Of a stretch of 64,000 nucleotides of DNA, positions 42,301-51,507 are shown in pieces; the first letter of the stretch is position 1; the number at the start of each line of letters is the position of its first letter. The DNA comes from Mantamonas sphyraenae (Eukaryota; CRuMs; Mantamonadidae). The notes beneath the pieces are model-generated. The model saw only the letters and a list, made by a program, of their open reading frames with translations. It searched no databases and was not told the origin of the DNA. Location: NCBI GenBank assembly GCA_026936335.1, contig JAPMXV010000058.1, positions 186,001 to 250,000 of the forward strand, in the 5' to 3' direction. Position numbers and translations under genes: made by a program.

Positions 42301-43840
42301 TGGTCACCTCCACGGCAGGTGACGACGCCATGGACAATGATGATGATGATGAGGAGGAGGAGGAAGAAGAAGAAGAAGAAGAGGATGTGCTTGTGTCGAG
42401 CTGTTGGCTCAGCAGCTCCACAGTCTCATTCTCCACACGCGCACGCTTGACATCGCTCCCCTGACTCTGTGCCTCCTGACTGCTTTCGTAAGCTTCGTCC
42501 TCCTGCGATAAGATGACACGTTCTCGCTTGATGGCAGGGGAAAACACAGACGGCGAGGTGTGTGAAGCGATGCGACCACTGCTGCTGCTGCTGCTGCTGC
42601 TGGAGGAGGACAAGGGCAGCGATCCTTCCAGAATGTGTGTCACCGTGCGTGTGAGTGCCTTGGAAAGTGCGTGCAAACGTGGCAACTGGCCGTCCATGGG
42701 CACAATGAGTACCGATTTCGTGGAGCGGTTGGTCAGCACCTGACGAGTTGCACTGTTGGGCGTCTTGGCCTTGGTTTGACGCATCTTGCAAAACAGATAG
42801 GTGTGATACATGATGAGGGTGGATCGAAGCGCACACGCACGGACGCCGCGGAGGATGAGTACGGTCGACAGCAGCGTGTCCGCGTCCTCCACCTCCACCA
42901 AGAAGTAGCATGCATCGGGCGACGCAGACGACGTGCGAGAGTACACCACAGGCGAACACGCAGTGACCCTGCCCAGCACGTGTGCCTGTTCCAGTTTGTC
43001 CAAGGTTGACGTGTCACCCTTGACCAACGAGTGCCATCCCACGGGCTTGCTCGAGGTGGTGTTGGACGAAAACAGCGAGCGTTGGCTCGACGCATACTGG
43101 GAAAGTGTGTCGGTGCAGTCTTGGAAACGGATCGGTGCGTAGCGTTGGCGGTAGGCGAGTTCAACTTCGCCCGGTTCGAGATCCACCAGCCAGCTCGGAC
43201 CGCGCCAGCCCACAGGCAGCACGTTGTCCATGTGCACCTCGAGATAGGGTGGTGAGGTGGCTGTGTTGTCACTGCTGTGGATGGGCACAACGTTGCCTGA
43301 GCGAATCCACACCACATGGCCCACAAGGGAAGGGATGCCGCCAACGAGCTTGACGGGCACGCGTGCGTTGTCGTCACACAGCACCAACATCCAGGCATCA
43401 TGCCCCCCTACGTCGCCATACTGTGTCTCCAGGCGTCCCATGAGCACTGTTCCTCCGCTCGGGTGCCACAGAGAGTCGTACTGCAGCTGCTGGGGCCCGG
43501 CAAGCGAGTCGAGCTCGACAAAGCGAGCGCCCAGCGGAAGGCCGACGTCTGGGGCCGCATCGTAGTCCAGGCGCTCCAGAGCAAAGGACGCATCGGCCTC
43601 CCCAGTGTTCCATGGGCCATGTGCGTGCGACTGGGGAAACATGAGGAGGAGGAGCCAGTGCTGGGCCCACGTGAGAGCCATCTGGGGATCAAAGATGGCG
43701 CAGCGTTCCAACAAAGTTCCCAGGAACACCTCTTCGGCCTCCGCCAGCTCGGCAGGGGCCTCGCCGGCAAACTGGAGCTGTTTGAGGGCGCACACAAAGG
43801 CACACAGCTGCTCCAACGGAGCCTGTGAGCTTGCGTCCAT
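39383..43840 (-). CDS. CTC1: CTC1-like CST complex (telomere) protein
   Basis: Unbroken frame, about 1,485 residues from MDASSQAPLEQLCAF. The C-terminal third has the CTC1 pattern: DVYLNDNQQHYPFGLVPGAT and VSRTYKIYCSS of an OB fold, then a zinc ribbon (CGVCGTRLVFERTCSNGCNV) and CELQVVMDDGTGQATMWLKD, as in the OB folds that contact Stn1 and polymerase alpha. CTC1 with STN1 and TEN1 binds single-stranded telomeric DNA and controls C-strand fill-in. Several poly-Ser runs interrupt the protein. The assignment rests on motif resemblance, so a distant RPA70-type OB protein is the alternative. It is head to head with MCCC2, 50 bp apart. Confidence 0.6.
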   Translation of the reverse strand: MDASSQAPLEQLCAFVCALKQLQFAGEAPAELAEAEEVFLGTLLERCAIFDPQMALTWAQHWLLLLMFPQSHAHGPWNTGEADASFALERLDYDAAPDVGLPLGARFVELDSLAGPQQLQYDSLWHPSGGTVLMGRLETQYGDVGGHDAWMLVLCDDNARVPVKLVGGIPSLVGHVVWIRSGNVVPIHSSDNTATSPPYLEVHMDNVLPVGWRGPSWLVDLEPGEVELAYRQRYAPIRFQDCTDTLSQYASSQRSLFSSNTTSSKPVGWHSLVKGDTSTLDKLEQAHVLGRVTACSPVVYSRTSSASPDACYFLVEVEDADTLLSTVLILRGVRACALRSTLIMYHTYLFCKMRQTKAKTPNSATRQVLTNRSTKSVLIVPMDGQLPRLHALSKALTRTVTHILEGSLPLSSSSSSSSSSSGRIASHTSPSVFSPAIKRERVILSQEDEAYESSQEAQSQGSDVKRARVENETVELLSQQLDTSTSSSSSSSSSSSSSSSSLSMASSPAVEVTKYQKLINVTAEIEAVVMPGVLATKSGLMLILSHHALSDGGLGVRVGAYLQLTNVHGVFDSSEALHALGLCPASHVEVLQFANVDGDSAWLPEVMPLKLHRGMRLADVSQLVQLYRDMQGKFGQTFSQHKLCGTGKYPRGVLQYLLERWGFELLQHRDMFAEFFDYASQCKLNSPRSCSNCAPSLPTMEEIHSLVPIVWRNKVRDDAVTSCLDEHNPTADWQFCIAKHEDLVPLMQYQPGIRVALMGMLRGTSCGGLALFDDTGSMEVVATDVQPHHLGQLWEFHNYSLVIEYAREKQEGDQFRAYLAVQMERPYARMLFRSPSSSNVSEDELQSAFEALDAGEERQGGWIFVMVKHKTQPRRLNVSAQVTTVQASVEVVLLAGEQRSHTHTVHLVFRGASLAHFHCLDLHSTYALKGHIQQRSSVFRFESSSSHTLVRRVRFEVAGGSPRKAFDSSNSNSSSSSSNSPRIMVIRVSPERMYEIEQLRDLLEERAPVLRVVQCLQARTKLVVEAKRGVSSVRESVSVEGTTGMGDVKSIVGVIVNRTWQASVKPLPGALARSTAFEASRMGNGGKPGHSILLRVRDCFTPDVIDVYLNDNQQHYPFGLVPGATVEMRRLTRTVSRTYKIYCSSTVNSCIRVLSMPTDVQQARHDAQEMLEAAITSSQDVAQDTTDAMDVQERPQESKRRRARKQKQEELPKRRIVDLSNNSLVDKSVFQLRGCIVAVHRLTVQALCGVCGTRLVFERTCSNGCNVKRVRVTCELQVVMDDGTGQATMWLKDAMVWRILRMDGISEAQFASLVVKYGGEFEYTSGSHASVDKLRELARAPASSSSSSSSSSSRGRRSDMQQVAMTLWMRLQDPSTYENVTVCVKQYYRAYRKSTTLQEVFDSQFGEQYSQLSQQQPATTDANPLYDTRGLVGGIQRRTLYIDNQQRVTLKAPNVYLKAVDVKMDTGPLVSTIHAMMRQMKINVG

Positions 43841-43890
43841 GTGGTTGCGCCGGCGCAGGCACCCACGGAAAGCTCTCCACCTCGCAACAC

Positions 43891-46027
43891 ATGTTTGCGC
43901 GAAGTGCATACAAGACTGGTCAGAGGACGCTGCACGCAGCTGCAGCCATGCAACCCATGCCGGCGGCCGCTGGCATGGTTCGCTCTCTGCACGATGACGC
44001 CCTCAATGTGCTGGAAAGCCAGATCTCCACGTCGTCACCCGAGTTCCAGGTTCGTTCTGCACAACTCGGCTCGCTGCACCCACGTACGCCCTCGTATCAC
44101 GAACACCACTGACCCCGATGACGCGCACGGTGGCCCTTACACATGCTACAGGAGAACTATGCAAAGAACACCCAGGCTGTGGAGGATCTGCAGGCGCTGG
44201 TGAAAACCATCAAGGCCGGTGAGTTTTTGGAAGACGAAAGAGAGGGAAAGGGCGCAAACGGCGCGCCACTGCAAGCACACAAGGACGTACACACTCACAC
44301 AACACGCCATGCCCTGCATATGGCCCCAACGCATGGGATGCACCGCACAGGTGGCGGTGAACAGGCGCAGCAGAAGCACGTGGCGCGCAACAAGATGCTT
44401 GCTCGCGACCGTATCAACGCGTTGCTGGACGACGGGTAAGTCAAGCGCAAAAGCGACACTCACATTCCTCCGACGCGCGCAGGGCGCATGCATACGCCAC
44501 GCGGCTGTGCACAGGGGCCTGTGGCAGCCATGTGCACCTTTCCATTACCATGAGGTGACCCAAACCCATGTGTGCATGGCACTGACACGGCCGCGGACCC
44601 GGTTGCACACATCCAGCTCGCCGTTCCTTGAATTCTCGCAGCTGGCCGGTCACGAACTGTACGGATCGGACTCTGTGCCTGCTGGAGGCATCATCACGGG
44701 CATTGGTACGATCCAGGGCACGCAGTGTGTTGTGGTGGCCAACGACGCCACGGTGAAGGGCGGCTCGTACTACCCGATCACGGTGAAGAAGCACCTGCGT
44801 GCACAAGAGATTGCCATGCAGAACAAGTTGCCCTGTGTGTACATGGTGGACTCTGGAGGAGCCAACCTGCCGCGTCAGGCAGATGTGTTTCCCGATCGCG
44901 ACCACTTTGGCCGCATCTTTTACAACCAGGCTCGCATGTCCTCGCAGAACATCCCGCAGATTGCCGTGGTGATGGGTTCCTGCACGGCAGGCGGCGCTTA
45001 TGTGCCGGCCATGGCTGACGAGAGTGTGATTGTCAAGGGCAACGGCACCATCTTTCTGGGTGGCCCTCCCCTGGTCAAGGCTGCCACGGGAGAGGTTGTG
45101 TCTGCCGAGGACCTGGGTGGCGCCGACCTGCACTGTCGCACGTCGGGCGTGACGGATCACTTTGCCGAGGACGACGCACACGCGCTTGCGATCACGCGTC
45201 GCATTGTGGCGAACCTGAACCGCAGCAACGTGGCAGGCACGACACTGACCGAGGTCCAAGAGCCGCTGTACGACCCGTCGGAGCTGCGTGGCGTGGTTCC
45301 CCATGATTACCGGCAGCCGTTTGACATCCGCGAGGTGATTGCTCGCGTGGTGGATGGCTCCCGCTTCGACGAGTTTAAGCGCCTGTTTGGAGAGACACTG
45401 GTGACTGGGTTTGCCCGTCTGTACGGCATGCCGGTTGGCATTGTGGCAAACAACGGCATCCTGTTTGGCGAGAGCGCACAGAAGGGAGCTCACTTTGTCG
45501 AACTGTGCTCGCAGCGCAAGATCCCGCTCCTGTTCCTGCAGAACATCACTGGCTTTATGGTAGGTTCCACCTACGAAAAGGGAGGCATTGCCAAGCATGG
45601 TGCCAAGATGGTCACTGCCGTCGCCTGTGCAAACGTGCCCAAGATCACAACCATTGTGGGCGGCTCCTTTGGCGCGGGCAACTATGGCATGTGCGGCCGT
45701 GCCTACTCGCCTCGCTTCATGTGGATGTGGCCTCAGGCCAAGATCTCCGTCATGGGCGGCGACCAGGCAGCAAACGTGTTGTCGCAGATCAAGCTGGACA
45801 ACATGGAGCGCGCAGGCGAAACCTGGCCCGAGGACGAGCAGGCTGCCTTCAAGGCTCCCATTGCCGCCAAGTACGAAACCGAAGGCCACAGTTACTTCTC
45901 CAGCGCCCGTCTGTGGGACGACGGCGTCATCGACCCGGCCGACACGCGTCGCATCCTCGGCCTCAGCCTGGCGGCCTCCGTTGGCCAGGGTGTGGAAGAG
46001 ACCAAGTTTGGCGTGTTCCGCATGTGA
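43891..46027 (+). CDS. MCCC2: Methylcrotonoyl-CoA carboxylase beta subunit
   Basis: Four exons: 43891-44049, 44152-44218, 44351-44435 and 44617-46027, giving 573 residues. A presequence ([20 protein letters not shown]) precedes the carboxyltransferase: [79 protein letters not shown] and [13 protein letters not shown]. The sequence matches MCC beta rather than propionyl-CoA carboxylase beta, especially [13 protein letters not shown] and the NITGFMVG block. It transfers the carboxyl group from biotin on MCCC1 to 3-methylcrotonyl-CoA. The short 5' introns and long last exon fit the rest of the window. Confidence 0.94.
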
Positions 46028-46126
46028 TTGGGGTGGCAGTTTGGAAGCGGAAGTGGACGGGAAGGGGAAATGGAATGTGATTCATGGTCTGTTCCGGTCT
46101 GTTACGGTATGGTGGCGTGACACATT

Positions 46127-46865
46127 TCAATCTGCGGCCATGACGAGTGCCTCCGTGTCCTGGAGCGTCTGCAAATCCACCGTGGGTTGCTCAACCTTGG
46201 CCACGCCGGGAAGGGATGCAATGACAGTCTCTGGGTTGACACGCTCGCGCGGGTTGGACTCCTTCAGGAGCGGGTAGCGAGCAATCATGGCCGCGTGGAC
46301 CTGGTCGCCCACGTAGAAGCGCTGGCGGATGAACAAACTGGTTTCGTTCCATCCCACCACCTTTGTGCGGATGGTGTAGCGCATGAACGGGCGCAGCTCA
46401 CGTCGGTAGCGGATGTTGTTGGAGGCCATCACAATGAAGCACTTTGCGTTCTTGAACGCGCGATGCAGACCACTCTCGATAAAGAAGGAGACACGCGCAT
46501 GGTCGCATGCATACATATAGCGGCTGTGGGGGTGGTGAGAGGCAATGGGTGAGTCGGCGGGGGACAAAAAGTACACCCGCGGCTCGGCGGACTGCTTCCG
46601 AAACGCCGCCTTGACTCACCTATTGTTCATGTGGAGGTTAAAGTCAACGTCCTGCAACCACACCCAACTTGTCCACTCGTGTTCATCCTTGGTGACGTCA
46701 AACTGTGGTGCAGTGAGGCATGGTGAGCGGGTTGAAACACACGCATCGCGGCATCCAGCACGATCAATCTCAGAGACCCACCTTGGACGTGTCGATCCAC
46801 CCCAACTTGTGCCACAGCCAATGCACAACGATGAGAAAGCCCATGCGCAGTGCGTATTCAAGCAT
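46127..46865 (-). CDS. THEM6-like hot-dog fold thioesterase
   Basis: Three exons: 46865-46782, 46702-46620 and 46523-46127, giving 187 residues. A hydrophobic N-terminus (MLEYALRMGFLIVVHWLW) is followed by WVWLQDVDFNLHMNNRSRYM, where 4HBT/THEM6 proteins have the DxDxxxHMNN active-site turn (exact splice residue uncertain), and RYRRELRPFMRYTIRTKVV of the central strand. THEM6-type proteins are ER-membrane-associated acyl thioesterase-like proteins of poorly defined substrate. Gene and protein sizes match the family (human THEM6, 208 residues). It is tail to tail with MCCC2, 99 bp apart. Confidence 0.78.
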
Positions 46866-47056
46866 TGTGGTCGATTGATTGCGCTGTTTCAAACCTCGCA
46901 CAGCCCCATCACATCGTCCACGTGAACCAAACCACCTCCCTCTGCGCCCCTCCCCCTCCCCCCTTAACCCCTTTCTGGTTCATCACGTTCCACATGCGCT
47001 CCCTCCCATTTCAGCTTCCCCGACTGCCCTTGGCGACACAACCAGTTCAAAACCGA

Positions 47057-47297
47057 ATGTCGATCAAGTTTGCTTTGCTCCTGCTTGCCGTGCTTGCCGT
47101 GCAGCAGGTGTCAGCCCAGCAGTACGGCCCACGTCTGGACCCGGCGTGTGCTGAGTACAACCGCAAGGTTGCGGCGGCGGAGGAGACCGCCAACATCATT
47201 TCTGGCTGCGTTCAGTTGTTCTTCTTCCTGTGCGGCCTTGTGTACGGCTACCTGGAGAAGAACCGTCGCGAAACACAGCGACGTGAGCAAGGTATGC

Positions 47298-47330
<33 letters not shown>

Positions 47331-48202
47331 TGAAAGGGATGGCCAAGTGCCAAGGGCGCTCCTCACACATTTCTCCTCTCACTTTGCTCCCACAGGACGC
47401 GGCTACGCCAACCTGAACCCCACGGGTGGCGATCACGTGGTTGGACTGTGCGATAACACCTGCAACTGCGAGATCTGTACGTGTGCAGAACGCCAAGCGC
47501 ATGCTCGGGAGCTCCTTTTTGTGAGCCGCGAGCCACCCCACACGACCCTCCCACTGACACCTTTCTCACCGCGTTCAGGTCTGCCCTCGCTCTTCCTGTG
47601 CCAGTACGTTCAGCAGGCCCAAGCTTTGCGTAGCGATGGGATACGTGTGTGTGCGTGCGTGCATGTGTGTGTGCACTGTGTACTAACGTCGTGTGTGTCG
47701 CTGTGTGTCCAGTTTTGTGGCCGTCTTCAACCGTGCCGAGGTCGACAACCGCGAGTGTCTCTGTGTCGACAGCATCTGCCACGTCAACCCGTACCAGACG
47801 CGCCAGAGCATGCGCACCAAGTTTGCCATGAACAGGTATGGATTGCACGCTCATGCCATGTTTTCTGCCTTTTACCCAGTGTTTGAGAGCGACCCCCCTT
47901 GGCGCCCTCGTGTGCTGACCCCCCTTCCCCCCCCCGTGCGACTATCCACAGGGACGAGTGCATGGACTGTGTCTGCCTCACCTTTTGCATCCCCTGCAGT
48001 CTGTGCCAGGACGCAAAGGAGATCGAGATGCGCGAGCGTGGTCTGGTCGCCGTAAGTTTGCGTTCCCATCGAGCGCCCGAGCGAGAAAAAAGTGGCATTG
48101 CACTCGCTGACTCCCGCTTGCCCCTTGTTCCACGCTTTGCTCTCTTTATGGCCACAGAACCAGGTGAACAACGCTGTGCCGGTCAACGCCCAGCCTGTGT
48201 AA
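47057..48202 (+). CDS. PLAC8-family cysteine-rich membrane protein, copy A
   Basis: Six exons: 47057-47291, 47396-47476, 47579-47603, 47713-47835, 47952-48051 and 48158-48202, giving 202 residues. The signal peptide (MSIKFALLLLAVLAVQQVSA) is followed by a membrane helix (NIISGCVQLFFFLCGLVYGY) and a Cys-rich PLAC8-type segment: LCDNTCNCEICLPSLFLC, AVFNRAEVDNRECLC and MDCVCLTFCIPCSLCQDAKE. PLAC8 proteins include plant cadmium-resistance and fruit-weight proteins and animal cornifelin; no single activity is known. Exon 3 is only 25 nt. The copy downstream shows the same order of elements, which supports these joins. Confidence 0.75.
47301..47329. repeat. (GT)n microsatellite in PLAC8 copy A intron 1
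   Basis: About 14 GT units just inside the donor of the first intron, typical of introns in this window. Confidence 0.9.
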
Positions 48203-48600
48203 TTGATGCATTTGCTATACATCCGGATGGTGAGTCCCAGCGTGGTTGACAAAACCCCCACCTGCCCCTATCCTTTTCCTGCCCTGTGTCTTGAAGCCAG
48301 TTCCAGAGATGATCCAGATTAACAACCAGAGCCAGCGAGCGCCTCGCCTGTTAGCGAACATGCTCTGCTTGCGCCGGACGACAACGCAAGCCTGAGGAAC
48401 TCCCATGGCACAACCCCTTTTTTTGTCACTCTTGTCCCCACTTTTTCGCAGCCACCGTGCTCAACACACCTCCATGCTGACACGTCTGTGCACCGTTGCC
48501 GACTCCCACGTGTGTGGGTGGGTGTGTCGGTGTGTGTCTGTTCCACATTTCTGCAATGAAGACCCGCATCCCAGCCAACCAAAACTTTTCGTTTCGATCG
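48203..48600. other. Intergenic region between the two PLAC8-family copies
   Basis: About 400 bases with no supported gene. An in-frame ATG at 48556 would extend copy B by 15 residues (MKTRIPANQNFSFRS) ahead of its signal peptide. The rest should be the copy A 3' end and the copy B promoter. Confidence 0.5.
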
Positions 48601-49587
48601 ATGCGCTGGTTCGCCGTCACTCTCGTGCTGCTTATTTGCATGCACACGGCCCAGGCCGTGACTGAAGAAGAATGCAGGCGACAGCGAGAGACCATCGTCT
48701 TTGAGACGCGTCTCCCAGGTGTACGTGTTGCCCATTGTTGCGTGCGGCTCCCAAGCAGAGGTCGTTCCCACGGACACGCGACCGTGCCTGCCGCCCTCTC
48801 TATCCCCGCCTAGCTCCACACCCATACCGCGTGCACACGCGCACATGCAGTACCCATGCAGATTCGATGCACGCACACATTTCCCTGTGGCATCCGTGTG
48901 CATGACAAGCCGTGGCCGTGGTCGTCACCGCGAAAGAAACCCCGCGCTCGCAAAACCCTCTCTTCTGACCCTTTGGCTGCCCCTGTTGCCTCCCACAGGA
49001 CATCATTGCCATTGTCTTCTTCCTGGTCGGCCTCATCTGGGGCTACTTTGAGAGGCAGGCCCGTGCCGATGATCGCCGCCTCACGCAACGTCCTTACGTG
49101 CAGCGTCCCAATGGTGCCAATGCTTACCAAGTCACGCTCTTTGAAAACATGTGCAACCCGCGTTTCTGTGTGCCCACCTGCTTCTGCCTGCACGCCGTGC
49201 TTGCCTTTAACCGTTCCGAGGTCGACAACCGCCCCTGCACTCTCTGCGATGTCCTCTGCACCGACACGCCGTGGTTCATTCGCCAGAGTCTCCGCGCCAA
49301 ATACGGCATGGAAACGTACGTGTGTGCCCTCCCATGCCCACACCAGCCAATAGCCAATGTTGTAGCCAATGCCAATGACATGCCCCTAGTGGCACCCACT
49401 CACACACACACACATACACACACACACACACCCAACATGTGCAAACAGCGACGAGAAGGGCGATTGCTGGAAGACCTGCATTTGCCTGTGGTGTGCCACA
49501 TGCCAGGACGCAGGTGAGATGGAACTGCGTGAGCAGGGTGCTGGATATGGCAACTTGATGGAGGGTGAGGCTCAGCCGTACGTGTAA
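48601..49587 (+). CDS. PLAC8-family cysteine-rich membrane protein, copy B
   Basis: Three exons: 48601-48720, 48999-49315 and 49449-49587, giving 191 residues (ATG 48556 would add 15). Signal peptide MRWFAVTLVLLICMHTAQA, membrane helix IIAIVFFLVGLIWGYFE, then NMCNPRFCVPTCFCLHAVLA, FNRSEVDNRPCTLCDVLC and CWKTCICLWCATCQDAGE. It aligns with copy A at FNR(A/S)EVDNR, the Arg-Gln-Ser repeats after it and CQDA.E.E.RE.G, so the two are tandem paralogues. Copy B has fewer introns, so introns were gained or lost after duplication. Function unknown. Confidence 0.75.
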
Positions 49588-49658
49588 ACGCGTGTGGGAG
49601 CACAAAAACGGATCTTGGATTTCTCTTCTGCCGCTATTTGTTGTGCGTGTGTGTGTCG

Positions 49659-51307
49659 TCACTCCTCCTCCAAGTTGGAGATCTCCTTGAGCAGCAATGC
49701 CTTTTCCTCGTTAAATACCTCCTCGGTGTTGTCCAGGTGGAACGACTCCAGGAAGGAGATCAGCTTCTGCTTGTTCTTGTACAAAATGTGCAGCACCTCG
49801 GGCGACTTGTTCGGGTTGGCCACAAACACCTTGAACACGTGGAACGCCTCAAACTGGATCGACTTGTACTTGTCGCGCAGCAGCATCATCATCGTCTTCA
49901 GGTTGTCCGGCTCTGCAATGTACTGCGTCATGATGTCAAAGTTTTTCCTGTCCAGCAGCAGTTCACCCAAAAGCTGTGCGTGTTGTGTGTGGTGTGTGTG
50001 GTGTGTGTGTGTGTGAGTACGCAACAACCCGTGGCACCCCATCCTCTTCTTGGCACCACCACGTACCTTGAGCGACTGCCTGCGGGTCACGTAGTTGTCC
50101 GACACAAGCAGCGTCTGGTACAGGCCAAACACAGTCTCAAAGTTGTTCAGCATGTACTCTGCGCACAAGTCCTTGTTCTTGGTCAGCAGATCCTTGAGTG
50201 TGGAGAAGCCATCGGATGCCAGGTCAAAGTTGGGCTCCTCGATGAGCTTGAACACTCGCTCAAACCAGGCCCCGTCCTCGGCGTTCAGGATCTCGCTGGC
50301 CAGTTCCTCGTGTGCAATGCAGTCGCGCAGCATGATGCCCACTGTCAGAGACACCTCTTGGTCAAAGTAGCTGTGTGGTTTTTGACCCGTCGAATCGAGG
50401 GTGAGCGTGGGTGAGCGATCTCCCTTGCCTCAGACGTTCCCACAGACGTTTTCCCTCCCACCCGCCTCCCTCTCCCCCTGTACCACCTACGCGTTCAACA
50501 GCAGGTCCAGGATGTTGTTCTCTAGCACATATGTGGCAAACGGGTAACGGTCTGCCGACGACGTGCCTCCTTCATGGCGCAGCAGCGCGCCAAAGATTGC
50601 AGCCAGATCCTTCTTGGCCTCAAAGTCCAGCTCGTTCAAGTTGCCCAGAAGCAGTGGGAAGAAGTTTGTCGTTGTTGCCTCCTCCACAATGCTCTCTGCA
50701 CTCTCTGCCTCGTCGTGCAACAGCGTCTTGAGTGCAGCCAGCTTCTTCCTCACCTCCTCCTGGTCCTTGTCCTGTGCGGGGTTTTTGTGTCGCTCGCGAG
50801 GTCAGCCTTCCTTTTCTGGCGCACTCACGCCCGCCTCACGCTCTTCCACGTCCATCTGCACAATCCCACCACCGGCTCGCTGACCCGCATGCTGCATCGC
50901 AACCATCACTCCTGCGCCCTCTCGCTCGCACGGCGTCCGCTGGGGTCCGTCTCGGACTGCGTCCATTTGCCCTCGGCCTGAGGAGAGGGCGCGACTTTTT
51001 GCACACACGAGGAAACCAAGAGCTCCCCCCACACACAAATACACGCTCACACACGCTCTCTCTCCCTCACGTGGTACACGGCGTACACACACCCAGGCAC
51101 GGTCACGCTGCAATAACAGAATGGGCATGATGACTACAAAGGCGTCGTGGGGATTGTCCCACGCCGCCGCCATTCCTGGTTCGCCTCCACGCCAAACCAC
51201 ACACTGACTGCACCACACCACAAACACACCTCCTTCAGAGCCTTGGTCGTCGCGGCCATCAGCTGCGACGGGCTGTTCGACGATCCGCCTAGCAGCTTCT
51301 TGAACAT
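49659..51307 (-). CDS. CAB39: Mo25 / calcium-binding protein 39
   Basis: Exons: 51307-51230, a short exon ending at 50829 (best start 50891, acceptor uncertain), 50771-50491, 50370-50067 and 49973-49659, about 346 residues (human CAB39 has 341). Diagnostic stretches: MFKKLLGGSSNSPSQL, SDNYVTRRQSLKLLGELLLD, KYKSIQFEAFHVFKVFVANP and the helical repeats between them. Mo25 binds STRAD and activates LKB1 and STE20-family kinases. Without the short second exon the protein would be about 20 residues too short; acceptors at 50879 or 50843 are also in frame. Confidence 0.92.
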
Positions 51308-51507
51308 CGACATTCGAGTTGGGCTTGCCACGTTTGCGGCCGTTTTCATTCCACACCTCATGAATGACGCATCTGCTCACCCCGGCTCCCCTCTGTGTGG
51401 CAATGCCATCCCAGGAGGAGGCTCCACGTTGAACCCTGGAGAATCCGTGTGTGCATGGGAGGGTGCACGTCGCAGGCGCAGCCAACCGGAACACGTTGCC
51501 TCCCAAG

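Noticed and set aside
44441-45889. Open frame of 482 codons on the minus strand
   Set aside because: It is antisense to MCCC2 exon 4 and shows no recognisable motif.
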